Assembly: GCA_945906105.1 (NCBI GenBank)
Contig: CAMDQO010000005.1
Coordinates: 62,001 to 126,000, forward strand
Source: Novosphingobium sp. Chol11
GTDB lineage: Bacteria > Pseudomonadota > Alphaproteobacteria > Sphingomonadales > Sphingomonadaceae
Length of the DNA stretch: 64,000 nt
Direction: 5' to 3'
The notes beneath the pieces are model-generated. The model was not told the DNA's origin, ran no database searches, and saw only the letters and a list, made by a program, of their open reading frames with translations. Below are positions 45,003-53,024 of the stretch, one piece after another. Every line of letters starts with the position of its first letter. Position 1 is the first letter of the stretch. The position numbers and the translations under genes were made by a program.

Positions 45003-45038
45003 GATCCTCCCCAAGCAAGCTCGAGGAGGTCTAAAAAA

Positions 45039-46031
45039 CTATCCCTTGCCGACCACAGACTCAGGCAATTCGGTGCCGAACACCCGCTGGTAATATTCCG
45101 CCACCAGCATCCGCTCGGTCTCATCGCACTTGTTGAGGAACGACAGGCGAAAAGCAAAACCGGGGTCTTTGAAGATTGCGGTGTTTTGTGCCCAGGTGAT
45201 GACGGTGCGCGGGCTCATCACGGTGGAGATATCGCCGTTCATAAATCCTTGGCGAGTGAGGTCAGCCACCTTGACCATGTTCTTGACCATATCTTCGGCG
45301 ACGCCGGTGGACTTCTTGAGCACGATCTCAGCCTCCACCGCAGCGGGCAGATAGTTGAGGGCGACGACGATGTTCCAGCGGTCCATCTGTCCTTGGTTGA
45401 TCGCCTGAGTGCCGTGATAAAGGCCTGAAGTATCGCCAAGTCCCACGGTGTTGGCGGTCGAAAACAGCCGGAACCACTTGTTCGGACGGATCACGCGGTT
45501 CTGGTCGAGCAGGGTCAGCTTGCCCTCAGCCTCCAGCACGCGCTGAATGACGAACATCACATCGGGTCGGCCAGCGTCGTATTCATCGAACACCAATGCG
45601 GTCGGGGTCTGCAAGGCCCATGGCAACAGACCTTCGCGGAATTCGGTGACTTGCAGGCCATCGCGCAGCACGATGGCATCGCGGCCGATCAGATCGATAC
45701 GGCTGATATGGGCATCAAGGTTGATGCGGATGCACGGCCAGTTGAGCCGCGCGGCAACCTGCTCGATATGGGTTGATTTGCCGGTGCCGTGATAGCCCTG
45801 AACCATGACACGGCGATTGTAGGCAAAGCCCGCTAGGATCGCCAGCGTGGTATCGGGATCAAAGACGTAGCTGTCATCGAAATCAGGCACGCGCTCATCG
45901 GCTTCAGAGAAGGCAGGCACCTTCATGTCGATGTTGATGCCGAAGTGCTCACGCACATCGAGTTCGCGATCAGGGGCGGAAAGGACCGTTGTTTCGCGGC
46001 TATCGGGCTGAATGTTGGGAATCTGGCTCAT
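45039..46031 (-). CDS. cobS: CobS-type AAA+ ATPase (cobaltochelatase subunit CobS)
   Basis: 330 aa. The N-terminal [26 protein letters not shown] is the distinctive CobS region. Walker A is GYHGTGKST, with Walker [14 protein letters not shown]. In aerobic B12 synthesis CobS, CobT and CobN insert cobalt, but in many alphaproteobacteria a cobS-cobT pair exists without the rest of the pathway. In relatives, cobT follows cobS and a J-domain gene precedes it. Here the downstream gene is a convergent MDR and the J-domain gene is 5 kb upstream. Confidence 0.93.
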   Translation of the reverse strand: MSQIPNIQPDSRETTVLSAPDRELDVREHFGINIDMKVPAFSEADERVPDFDDSYVFDPDTTLAILAGFAYNRRVMVQGYHGTGKSTHIEQVAARLNWPCIRINLDAHISRIDLIGRDAIVLRDGLQVTEFREGLLPWALQTPTALVFDEYDAGRPDVMFVIQRVLEAEGKLTLLDQNRVIRPNKWFRLFSTANTVGLGDTSGLYHGTQAINQGQMDRWNIVVALNYLPAAVEAEIVLKKSTGVAEDMVKNMVKVADLTRQGFMNGDISTVMSPRTVITWAQNTAIFKDPGFAFRLSFLNKCDETERMLVAEYYQRVFGTELPESVVGKG

Positions 46032-46075
46032 GATCAGCAGCGCCTATACGCGCCAGCCTTGCGCTGCAATAAGCT

Positions 46076-47758
46076 TCAAGCAGCAACGCTGAAATCTGTA
46101 GCCTTGCAGGCGCGATCTCGGCCATCGGCTTTGGCGCGATAAAGCGCGGCATCGGCCAGCCGGTAAAGCCGCTTCCAGTCTTTTTCAGATGCCACCTGAC
46201 CATCGGAAAATCCGATGCTCACCGTCACCTTCACGCCTTGCGGCATGATCTGGCAGCGCACCGCCTCAAGCAGATTTTCGGGCAGGCATTGCTCCGCTAG
46301 ACTGCGCGGCATCAGCAGGGCAAATTCCTCACCACCCAGTCGCACGGCCAGGCTGCGCGGCGGACGGCAGGCCTCGATGGCGTTGGCCACCGCCACCAGC
46401 ACCTGATCGCCGGCTTCGTGGCCGATCCTGTCATTCACCAGCTTGAAGTGATCAATATCGATCAGCATCAGCCGCTGGCGTGATCGACTGCCGATGGCGA
46501 AATCGAGAAACGAGCGGCGGTTAAGCAAGCCGGTGAGCGAATCCGTATTGGCCAGATGCAGCGCTGTTTGTTCGCCTTGCAGGGCATGATCGCGTTCCTC
46601 GCCCAGTTCGCGCAGGCGCGCCGTGATCAACAGCGAACTCAGCAGCGCCTCAATCGACAGCGCCACAAGATTGCCGTTATCGAGCAGAAACATCTGCGGA
46701 ATGAGGTTGAAACCATGCGCGGCGCGCATGACCGAAATGATGATCGGTGCTGACCATGCCAGCAGAAACAGCCCTAAATAGCGATTGCGGACACGCCAGG
46801 CATTGTACAGCAGCGGGAAGACCATGATCAGCATGGCCGTCATGCCGATGAAATAGAGACGGTCAAGCAGATGGGCCTGCCAGGGGGCGAGCGCGGCAAA
46901 AGCCAGAGCTGAAGCCAGTGCTGCATAACCGCTCCAGCGGATAGCGATTGTCAGGCGCGGACCGCAGACTTCGGCACCGAAGAAATTGCGAATGAAACGC
47001 AGCGCGGTGATCCCGGAAATCGCCAGCAGAATGTAGTTCAGGCGGAGCCGATCATTATTGTCGATCCACGTTGCGAACAGCATCAGCGAACCCGATGAGG
47101 TGAAGGTATAGGCCGCCAGAGCGGCGATCATCGAGCAGTAATAGAGCTGAAACCGGTGCCGCATCGCCGCCCATAGCGAGAAATTATAGACGATCAGCGC
47201 CAATGCCAGTCCGGCAAAGCCGGTGTATAACGCAACCAGCCACAGCTTGGTCAAATTAGCTTCGGTTCTGGGAATGATTGATGTTCCCAGAACCACCCCG
47301 CGCAGATTGGCCGAACCTTGGGTTTCGATCAGGATTGAGCTCAGCGGCGCGCCATGTCGGGGCACCGGGAATTCCATGATCGCGCCCATGGTGATGTAGC
47401 GAGAAGCTGTCCGTGAAGTGAAATCGAGACTCTGCTCGTGGCCATCGGCGTAGCGGAATCGGATATATTCAGCATCCTGCCAGACGCTGTTGGTGCGCAG
47501 TACCAGCGGATCATCGAGCGCAGGCTGCACGGGCACGAACCGCAGGAGTACTGCGAAATCTCCCGAACCCTTCAGGTTCTGCTCCGCTCGGCAATCGAAG
47601 CGATCTTGCTGGGCGGCGATTCCACCCGCAGTCTCGCCTTCTGAAATCTGCGCGATGCAGGTTTCGACCGGAATTTCGCGCGCCATGGCCGCCCCGCTTG
47701 CCATCACGGCAAGCAGAACTCCCAGAAAAAGCCGTGAAATCCAGTCCATTCCCCGCAT
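46076..47758 (-). CDS. Diguanylate cyclase with 7TM (7TMR-DISM-like) sensor
   Basis: 560 aa. A signal-like first helix is followed by a periplasmic beta domain (about 30-170), then about seven TM helices (185-390), a short linker and a C-terminal GGDEF domain with NTDSLTGLLNRRSF, IDIDHFKLVND and active-site RLGGEEFALL. The inhibitory RxxD site is absent (PPRS in its place), so product inhibition is unlikely. It should make c-di-GMP in response to an external ligand. The ATG at 47758 has AGGA seven nt upstream. It is divergent from the TetR operon. Confidence 0.92.
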   Translation of the reverse strand: MRGMDWISRLFLGVLLAVMASGAAMAREIPVETCIAQISEGETAGGIAAQQDRFDCRAEQNLKGSGDFAVLLRFVPVQPALDDPLVLRTNSVWQDAEYIRFRYADGHEQSLDFTSRTASRYITMGAIMEFPVPRHGAPLSSILIETQGSANLRGVVLGTSIIPRTEANLTKLWLVALYTGFAGLALALIVYNFSLWAAMRHRFQLYYCSMIAALAAYTFTSSGSLMLFATWIDNNDRLRLNYILLAISGITALRFIRNFFGAEVCGPRLTIAIRWSGYAALASALAFAALAPWQAHLLDRLYFIGMTAMLIMVFPLLYNAWRVRNRYLGLFLLAWSAPIIISVMRAAHGFNLIPQMFLLDNGNLVALSIEALLSSLLITARLRELGEERDHALQGEQTALHLANTDSLTGLLNRRSFLDFAIGSRSRQRLMLIDIDHFKLVNDRIGHEAGDQVLVAVANAIEACRPPRSLAVRLGGEEFALLMPRSLAEQCLPENLLEAVRCQIMPQGVKVTVSIGFSDGQVASEKDWKRLYRLADAALYRAKADGRDRACKATDFSVAA

Positions 47759-47802
47759 GATCTAGTCCTAGCTTCATCAAGCAAACAACGTGTTAACAAG
47801 TA

Positions 47803-47836
47803 CCAGTTTGACTGGATACCGACTGGTTGGTACGTT
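47803..47836 (+). promoter_or_regulatory. Likely promoter and operator of the TetR operon
   Basis: TTGACT (47808-47813), 17-bp spacer and TACGTT (47831-47836). The -35 is embedded in a perfect inverted repeat CCAGT-TTG-ACTGG (47803-47815), and the spacer holds ACCGACTGGTTGGT, which repeats ACTGG. If the -10 is right, transcription starts at about the GTG of the TetR gene, implying a leaderless mRNA. Confidence 0.5.
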
Positions 47837-47842
47837 TTTATT

Positions 47843-48487
47843 GTGATCCCGAATCGTCTCTTTCGCCCAGTCCCACAAACCGCGCGGGACAAATTGCTGG
47901 AGGCTGCCGTGAAACTGGTGCGCTCAAGCGGATATTCGGCGACTTCCGTCGATCAGCTTTGCGCCGAAGCAGGGGTGACCAAGGGTGCCTTTTTCCACCA
48001 TTTCCCCACCAAGGAAGCGCTGGGAGTGGCGGCAGCGGAATATTGGTCAGCCAGCACATCGGGCTATTTCGCCGCTGCGCCCTATCACCACCACGCCGAT
48101 CCGGTGGACCGGGTGCTCGGCTACATCGACTTCCGCATGGCGCTGATCGGCGGTCCGGTAGAGGGCTTCAGCTGTGTTGCGGGAACCATGGTGCAGGAGG
48201 CGTTCCGCTCCAGCGCCGCAATCCGCGTTGCCTGCGAGGCCAGTATCATGGGTAATGCCAAGGCGCTGGAGGCTGATCTTGCCGACGCCATTGCCCAGCG
48301 CGGTGTGCGCGGCACGACGCCAGAGAGCCTCGCGCGCCATGTCCAGACGGTAATACAGGGTTCATTTGTTCTCGCCAAAACGCAAAACGGCGATGCCAGC
48401 GCTGATCTGGCGCGCGAGCAACTCGGCCATCTGCGCCGCTATTTCTCAATGCTGTTCGGGGCTGCACGAGAGGAGAACCTGCAATGA
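47843..48487 (+). CDS. TetR-family transcriptional regulator
   Basis: 214 aa. The N-terminal HTH, ARDKLLEAAVKLVRSSGYSATSVDQLCAEAGVTKGAFFHHFPTKEA, is classic TetR; the ligand domain is of the YcdC/TetR_C type. It probably represses the operon it heads. The GTG start at 47843 has no Shine-Dalgarno and fits leaderless initiation. The stop overlaps the next gene by 4 nt (ATGA). The first gene of a six-gene set of small detoxification-type proteins, it likely responds to an electrophile or xenobiotic. Confidence 0.92.
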   Translation: MIPNRLFRPVPQTARDKLLEAAVKLVRSSGYSATSVDQLCAEAGVTKGAFFHHFPTKEALGVAAAEYWSASTSGYFAAAPYHHHADPVDRVLGYIDFRMALIGGPVEGFSCVAGTMVQEAFRSSAAIRVACEASIMGNAKALEADLADAIAQRGVRGTTPESLARHVQTVIQGSFVLAKTQNGDASADLAREQLGHLRRYFSMLFGAAREENLQ

Positions 48488-48903
48488 CCAAGATGATTTT
48501 CGTCAACCTGCCGGTGGCCGACCTGCCGCGGTCGATAGCATTCTATGAGACCCTTGGTTTCACCATCAATCCGGCTTTCACCGATGAGACTGCCTCTGCA
48601 ATGCAATGGAGCGAGGCGATCCACGTGATGATCCTGAGCCATGACAAGTGGCGCACCTTCACCACACGGCCAATTCCCGATCCGGGATCAAGCGAAGTGG
48701 CGCTGGCTCTGTCGCTGGATAGCCGCGCTGCGGTCGATGCAATGATCGAGGCGGCTGCGGCGAGCGGCGGCACGCCCGACATCAATCCGCCACAGGACCA
48801 CGGCTTCATGTACGGCCGGGATCTCGCCGATCCCGACGGCCATGTCTGGGGGCCATTCTGGATGGATCCGGCTGTCGCCAATGGCGAAGCGCAGGCCAGC
48901 TGA
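48484..48903 (+). CDS. Glyoxalase/VOC superfamily protein
   Basis: 139 aa. MIFVNLPVADLPRSIAFYETLGF begins one VOC beta-alpha-beta module, and DPDGHVWGPFWMD ends the second. This single-domain VOC protein is of the type often annotated as a glyoxalase or extradiol dioxygenase relative. Metal ligands cannot be assigned with certainty. It is translationally coupled to the TetR gene; 34 nt separate it from the next gene. Confidence 0.88.
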   Translation: MTKMIFVNLPVADLPRSIAFYETLGFTINPAFTDETASAMQWSEAIHVMILSHDKWRTFTTRPIPDPGSSEVALALSLDSRAAVDAMIEAAAASGGTPDINPPQDHGFMYGRDLADPDGHVWGPFWMDPAVANGEAQAS

Positions 48904-48937
48904 TCGGCAACGGAAAACTCAAGTTGGGAGAAGTATC

Positions 48938-49312
48938 ATGTCCTATATTGATGGTTTCGTGATTGCGGTGCCCACCGCAAACCGTGAAAAATTCATCGAA
49001 CAGGCACAGTTCAGCGACAGTATCTTTATAGAATGGGGCGCTACCCGCGTTCTCGAATGCTGGGGCGAAGATGTGCCAACAGGAACCCTCACCGATTTTC
49101 GCCGCGCGGTGAACGCCACTGATGATGAAAGCGTGGTCTTCAGCTGGATCGAATGGCCCGACAAGGCCACCCGCGATGCTGCCTATGCCAAGATGGAAGA
49201 TCCCACGCTCAATGATCCGCGTATGGATCCGGCAAAAAATCCCATGCCGTTTGACGGAAAGCGCATGATTTTCGGCGGGTTTTCGCCAATTGTTGAGCTG
49301 GGTGGCAAGTGA
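48938..49312 (+). CDS. DUF1428 family protein
   Basis: 124 aa, a clear DUF1428 member: MSYIDGFVIAVPTANREKFI, EWGATRVLECWGEDVPTG, DFRRAVNATDDESVVFSWIE and DPRMDPAKNPMPFDGKRMIF. Structures of the family show a ferredoxin-like dimeric alpha-beta barrel. Role unknown, but it often occurs with VOC and SRPBCC genes. AGAAG precedes the ATG. The stop overlaps the following ATG (TGATG). Confidence 0.92.
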   Translation: MSYIDGFVIAVPTANREKFIEQAQFSDSIFIEWGATRVLECWGEDVPTGTLTDFRRAVNATDDESVVFSWIEWPDKATRDAAYAKMEDPTLNDPRMDPAKNPMPFDGKRMIFGGFSPIVELGGK

Positions 49313-50109
49313 TGACCACTCAAAAAGGCAGCTACATCTGGTACGAATTGATGACCGGCGATCCCGATGGCGCAGCGGCATTCTATGGCGCGGTGGTCGG
49401 CTGGAACATCGTGGGCGAGCCCGATCCGGCGAGTGGTATGGATTACCGCCACATCATCCGCAGCGATGGTGGCAGCAGCGGCGGCGTGCTCGGCCTGACG
49501 CCGCATATGACCGAAGGCGGCGCCCGGCCCTGCTGGATGGGCTATCTTTTCGTGGCAGACATTGACGCCGCAATCGCTGCGGTCACCGCCGAGGGCGGCA
49601 AGCTGTTGATGCCGAAGATGACCATTGATGTCGGCAGCTTTGCCTGCATCACCGATCCGCAGGGCGTGCCGATCTATATCATGACTCCCACTCCCCCTCC
49701 CGGCAAGGAAGGTATAAAAAGCGATGTCTATGATCGCTGGACCCCGCAGCATGTCTCGTGGAACGAGCTTTACACCCCCGATCTTGACGCGGCCAAAGCG
49801 TTCTATGCGAAGTACTTTGACTTCGAATTCAACACCGCGATGCCGATGGGTGAGATGGGTGACTATTGCTTCATTGATCACGGCGGCGAACAGATCGGCG
49901 CGGTGATGCAAAAGCCGCCGCATGTCCCGGTCGCAGGTTGGAACTATTACATCCGCGTTGACAGCATCGAACGCGCCAAAGCGTCGGTCGAGGCCAATGG
50001 CGGGCAGGTGCTGAATGGCCCGATGGAAGTGCCCGGTGGTGACTGGATCATCAACGGCATCGACCCTCAGGGTGCGGTCTTCTCACTCGTTGGCACAAAA
50101 GGAACCTGA
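49312..50109 (+). CDS. Two-domain VOC protein
   Basis: 265 aa with two VOC modules: GSYIWYELMTGDPDGAAAFY and, near residue 145, HVSWNELYTPDLDAAKAFYAKYF. Each ends with a DPQG-type turn (ITDPQGVPIYIM; GIDPQGAVFSLVG). The layout matches CFP-30-like hydroxylase or tandem glyoxalase relatives. The ATG at 49312 is used; a GTG one codon upstream is also open. It lies 3 nt before the GST gene, so the operon is tightly packed. Confidence 0.9.
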   Translation: MTTQKGSYIWYELMTGDPDGAAAFYGAVVGWNIVGEPDPASGMDYRHIIRSDGGSSGGVLGLTPHMTEGGARPCWMGYLFVADIDAAIAAVTAEGGKLLMPKMTIDVGSFACITDPQGVPIYIMTPTPPPGKEGIKSDVYDRWTPQHVSWNELYTPDLDAAKAFYAKYFDFEFNTAMPMGEMGDYCFIDHGGEQIGAVMQKPPHVPVAGWNYYIRVDSIERAKASVEANGGQVLNGPMEVPGGDWIINGIDPQGAVFSLVGTKGT

Positions 50110-50112
50110 GGC

Positions 50113-50739
50113 ATGGCTGACTATACATTCTTCACCAACCCGATGTCGCGCGGTCAGATTGCCCGCTGGGCGCTCCACGAGGCCGGGGCCGATTATGAAC
50201 AGGTGCTGGTGGACTGGACCAACCGCCCCCCTGCCCTCGCCGCTGCCAATCCGATGGGCAAGGTGCCGGTGATCGTTCATCACACTGCTGACGGTGACAG
50301 GGTGGTGACAGAATGTGCGGCGATCTGCGCCTATCTGGCCGAGATGGAGCCCGAAGCGGGCCTTCTGCCCAATGACGCCCAGATGGCGGATTATTATCGC
50401 TGGATGTTCTTTGCCGCCGGGCCGGTCGAACAGGCCATCGTCGGAAAATCGATGGGCTGGGAAGTGCCTGAAGGCCGCGAGGGTATGGTCGGTTTCGGTA
50501 GCTTTGAACGCACTTTGACCACACTTGAAGGCCATTTCACCACGCACAATTATGTCTGCGGCGATCATTTCACCATGGCCGATGTCTATGTCGGCAGTCA
50601 GGTTGATTGGGGACTGACTTTTGGCTCGATCCCACCAGAGCCCGCCTTCGTCGCCTATGCCGAGCGGCTGCAAGCCCGCCCCGCCTACAAAACCGCCAAG
50701 GCCATCGACAACGCGCTGATCGAGGAGTTCCGCAAATGA
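50113..50739 (+). CDS. Glutathione S-transferase
   Basis: 208 aa. The thioredoxin-like N-terminal domain has TFFTNPMSRGQIARWALHEAGADYEQVLVD with an early Ser as likely catalytic residue, NPMGKVPVI with the cis-Pro, and the glutathione-binding ECAAICAYLAEM. The C-terminal all-helical domain includes FTMADVYVGSQ. It conjugates electrophiles to glutathione, matching the VOC/glyoxalase neighbours. Confidence 0.93.
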   Translation: MADYTFFTNPMSRGQIARWALHEAGADYEQVLVDWTNRPPALAAANPMGKVPVIVHHTADGDRVVTECAAICAYLAEMEPEAGLLPNDAQMADYYRWMFFAAGPVEQAIVGKSMGWEVPEGREGMVGFGSFERTLTTLEGHFTTHNYVCGDHFTMADVYVGSQVDWGLTFGSIPPEPAFVAYAERLQARPAYKTAKAIDNALIEEFRK

Positions 50740-50752
50740 CAGGAGCAGCATA

Positions 50753-51205
50753 ATGCACGAACTTTCCATCACCCGGTTCATCGCCGCGCCGCCCGCCAAA
50801 GTCTGGGACGTGATGACTAACCGGATCGAGGAATGGTGGTGCCCCAAGCCATGGCGCGCCGAATTCGATAATCTCGCTCGGCAGGTTGGCGGGACGGCGA
50901 ATTGCACAATGTTTGGCCCCGACGGCGAAATTCACCCGCATCCCGGCACAGTACTGGCGTGGGACGAAGGGCGGCGCTTTGCCTTCACCGATGCGATTGT
51001 CGGCGATCTGGAGCCTGCGGGGCCATTCATGATCGGCATCTGGTCAATCGAAGCCGCGGAGTTTGAAGGCATTGGGGGCACCCGCTACACCGCCCGCGCC
51101 CGGCACTGGACCGAAGCGGACTCCGCAAGACACGAAGAAATGGGCTTTACCGAAGGCTGGGGTGCCTGCGCCGATCAGCTGGTAGCTCTGTGCGAGGAGG
51201 AGTGA
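50753..51205 (+). CDS. SRPBCC/AHSA1-domain protein
   Basis: 150 aa. The START-like fold shows in ITRFIAAPPAKVWDVMTNRIEEWWCPKPWRA, VLAWDEGRRFAFTDAI and the C-terminal MGFTEGWGACADQLVALC. This group binds small hydrophobic ligands and is often clustered with TetR or ArsR regulators. It is the last gene of the TetR operon, 13 nt after GST and convergent with the J-domain gene 10 nt away. Confidence 0.9.
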   Translation: MHELSITRFIAAPPAKVWDVMTNRIEEWWCPKPWRAEFDNLARQVGGTANCTMFGPDGEIHPHPGTVLAWDEGRRFAFTDAIVGDLEPAGPFMIGIWSIEAAEFEGIGGTRYTARARHWTEADSARHEEMGFTEGWGACADQLVALCEEE

Positions 51206-51215
51206 GCGCGCGTGC

Positions 51216-51797
51216 TCAGGCAGCGAAAACCGACGATTTCCTGAGCAGCTGATAAGCCTCAACCACACCTTGCAACCGGGTTTCGTAGCTGCGGTCACCG
51301 CCGTTGCGGTCAGGATGGAAGCGGCGGACCATTTCGGAATAGCGGCTGCGCAGCGCCTTGCGATCGGCATCGAGCGGCAGGCCCAGCGCATCCAATGCGC
51401 GGGCCTCGTCAGGTGTGATCGCCCGGCCGTCCTTGCGCGCAGCGGGTTTCCGGATCCGGGCGCGCGATGCGATAGCTTCGAGTGGATCGGTAAAATCAGC
51501 CCAGTGCGGTGCTTCATCGACCCCGGCAGTGGGGCGAAAAGCGCGGGTTTCGCTGGCCCATCCCGCCATCGGCGACTGCGCGTTCCAGATTTCTTCGGCG
51601 CTCATGCCATCGAACCAGTCATAGGATGAATTGAACGCGCGGACATGCTCAAGGCAGAACCAGCGATAGTCGCCCGGACCATCGGACGAGCCGGATTGTA
51701 GCCCCGGAGCACGAAATTCTCCCACTTCGCCGCAGCTGTTCCAATCACAGCCACGTGTCGCCCCGCCAATGCGGCCATGGAATCGATCATGCTTCAC
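51216..51797 (-). CDS. J-domain protein with N-terminal Cys/His motif (CobS-associated DnaJ type)
   Basis: 193 aa. The C-terminal J domain (about 130-190) has the HPD tripeptide in MVRRFHPDRNGGD. The N-terminal part has GCDWNSCGEVGEFRAP and YRWFCLEHVRAFNSSYDWF, a conserved Cys/His pattern that could bind zinc. Proteins of this layout sit beside cobS-cobT and bolA in alphaproteobacteria. It would recruit DnaK through the J domain. The GTG start at 51797 is the only one available; it is 39 nt from the divergent bolA. Confidence 0.88.
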   Translation of the reverse strand: MKHDRFHGRIGGATRGCDWNSCGEVGEFRAPGLQSGSSDGPGDYRWFCLEHVRAFNSSYDWFDGMSAEEIWNAQSPMAGWASETRAFRPTAGVDEAPHWADFTDPLEAIASRARIRKPAARKDGRAITPDEARALDALGLPLDADRKALRSRYSEMVRRFHPDRNGGDRSYETRLQGVVEAYQLLRKSSVFAA

Positions 51798-51836
51798 GGC
51801 CTTTCACATGGCGACAGATGCGCTAGAAGTGAAGTC

Positions 51837-52124
51837 ATGACAGGACCACTTGCACAAGAAATCGAAGCGCTGCTTCGCGCCGCCTTCGACCCCACCCAGC
51901 TCGCCGTGATCAACGATTCTGCGCGCCACAGCGGCCATACAGGCGACGATGGCAGCGGCGAATCGCATTTCACCGTCGAGATTGAGAGCGCCATATTCGC
52001 CGGTGCAACGCGACTGCAACGGCAACGCATGGTCAATGCAGCGCTGGGAGACATACCCGGCAATCGGGTTCATGCTCTGGCGATCAAGGCCAAGTCACCA
52101 GATGAAAGGGCACCCGGCGCATGA
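51837..52124 (+). CDS. bolA: BolA family protein
   Basis: 95 aa. The family features are AQEIEALLRAAFDPTQLAVINDSARHSGHTGDDGSGESHFTVEIES and RQRMVNAALGDI, with the conserved His that helps bind Fe-S clusters with monothiol glutaredoxins. The ATG at 51837 is used. It is divergent from the J-domain gene, as in other alphaproteobacteria. Its stop overlaps the following hydrolase start (ATGA). Confidence 0.93.
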   Translation: MTGPLAQEIEALLRAAFDPTQLAVINDSARHSGHTGDDGSGESHFTVEIESAIFAGATRLQRQRMVNAALGDIPGNRVHALAIKAKSPDERAPGA

Positions 52125-53020
52125 AGCGCATCACACTCGCCAACGGCATCGAACTCGATTGCATTGATGAAGGGCCGAAGGATGCTCCGGTCTTGCTGTT
52201 CCTCCACGGCTTCCCCGAATCGCACCGGACCTGGCGGCACCAGATTGCGCATTTTTCAGACCGCTTCCGCTGTATAGCGCCCGATCAGCGCGGCTATCGC
52301 GGATCGTCCAAGCCGCAAGATGTGGCCGCCTATGAACCCGGCAAACTGATCGGCGATATCTTTCAGCTCGCCGATGCGCTTGGCGTCGAAAACTTCACCA
52401 TTGTCGGCCACGATTGGGGCGGCGCGATTGCCTGGGGTGTGGCACTTCTGGGTCAGGGTGCTGGAGGATTTGGTGGTCGCGTCACCCGCGCAATAATCGC
52501 CAATGCCCCGCACCCGGTGCTGTTCCAGAAACTGCTATACCTCGATCCCGAACAGCGCGCCGCCAGCCAATACATGCGCGATTTTCGCGATCCAGCGAAT
52601 GACGAACTGGTCCGCGAACACGGCCTGGGCGGCCTGCTGATGAAAGTGATCAAGTGGGATCGCTCTTCAGCGATGGAGCCCGAGGTTCTCGCCGCTCAGC
52701 TGGCCGACTGGCAGGATCGTGACGCCGCCTTCGCCATGCTGAACTGGTACCGCGCCTCACCCATCGCCGTGCCGCCGCTAGATGCGCCATACCTGTTGCC
52801 CGATAATTGGCAGGAATCACCGCTGCCGCCGCTGGACATCCCCACACTGGTGATCTGGGCAATGGACGACAAGGCGCTGCCGCCGTGCAACCTCGACGGG
52901 ATGGAAACGATCATCCCCAACTTGCAGATATTCCCGGTAAATGGCTGCGGCCATTTCGTGCCGTGGGAAGCGCCCCAAGCGGTGAACGGCGCGATGGAGG
53001 CGTTTCTGGGATCGAGTTAA
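52121..53020 (+). CDS. Alpha/beta hydrolase (epoxide hydrolase-like)
   Basis: 299 aa. LLFLHGFPESHRTWRHQI is the oxyanion motif, RCIAPDQRGYRGSSKP follows, and the nucleophile is Asp in VGHDWGGAIAW, typical of epoxide hydrolases and haloalkane/fluoroacetate dehalogenases. The terminal His is in GCGHFVPWE. Substrate unknown. It overlaps bolA by 4 nt and ends 4 nt from the convergent peptidase gene. Confidence 0.9.
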   Translation: MKRITLANGIELDCIDEGPKDAPVLLFLHGFPESHRTWRHQIAHFSDRFRCIAPDQRGYRGSSKPQDVAAYEPGKLIGDIFQLADALGVENFTIVGHDWGGAIAWGVALLGQGAGGFGGRVTRAIIANAPHPVLFQKLLYLDPEQRAASQYMRDFRDPANDELVREHGLGGLLMKVIKWDRSSAMEPEVLAAQLADWQDRDAAFAMLNWYRASPIAVPPLDAPYLLPDNWQESPLPPLDIPTLVIWAMDDKALPPCNLDGMETIIPNLQIFPVNGCGHFVPWEAPQAVNGAMEAFLGSS

Positions 53021-53024
53021 ACTG

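Noticed and set aside
45003..45038. Terminator between the MDR gene and cobS
   Set aside because: CCTCC/GGAGG could pair, but the T-run orientation is wrong for both transcripts and the stem is short.
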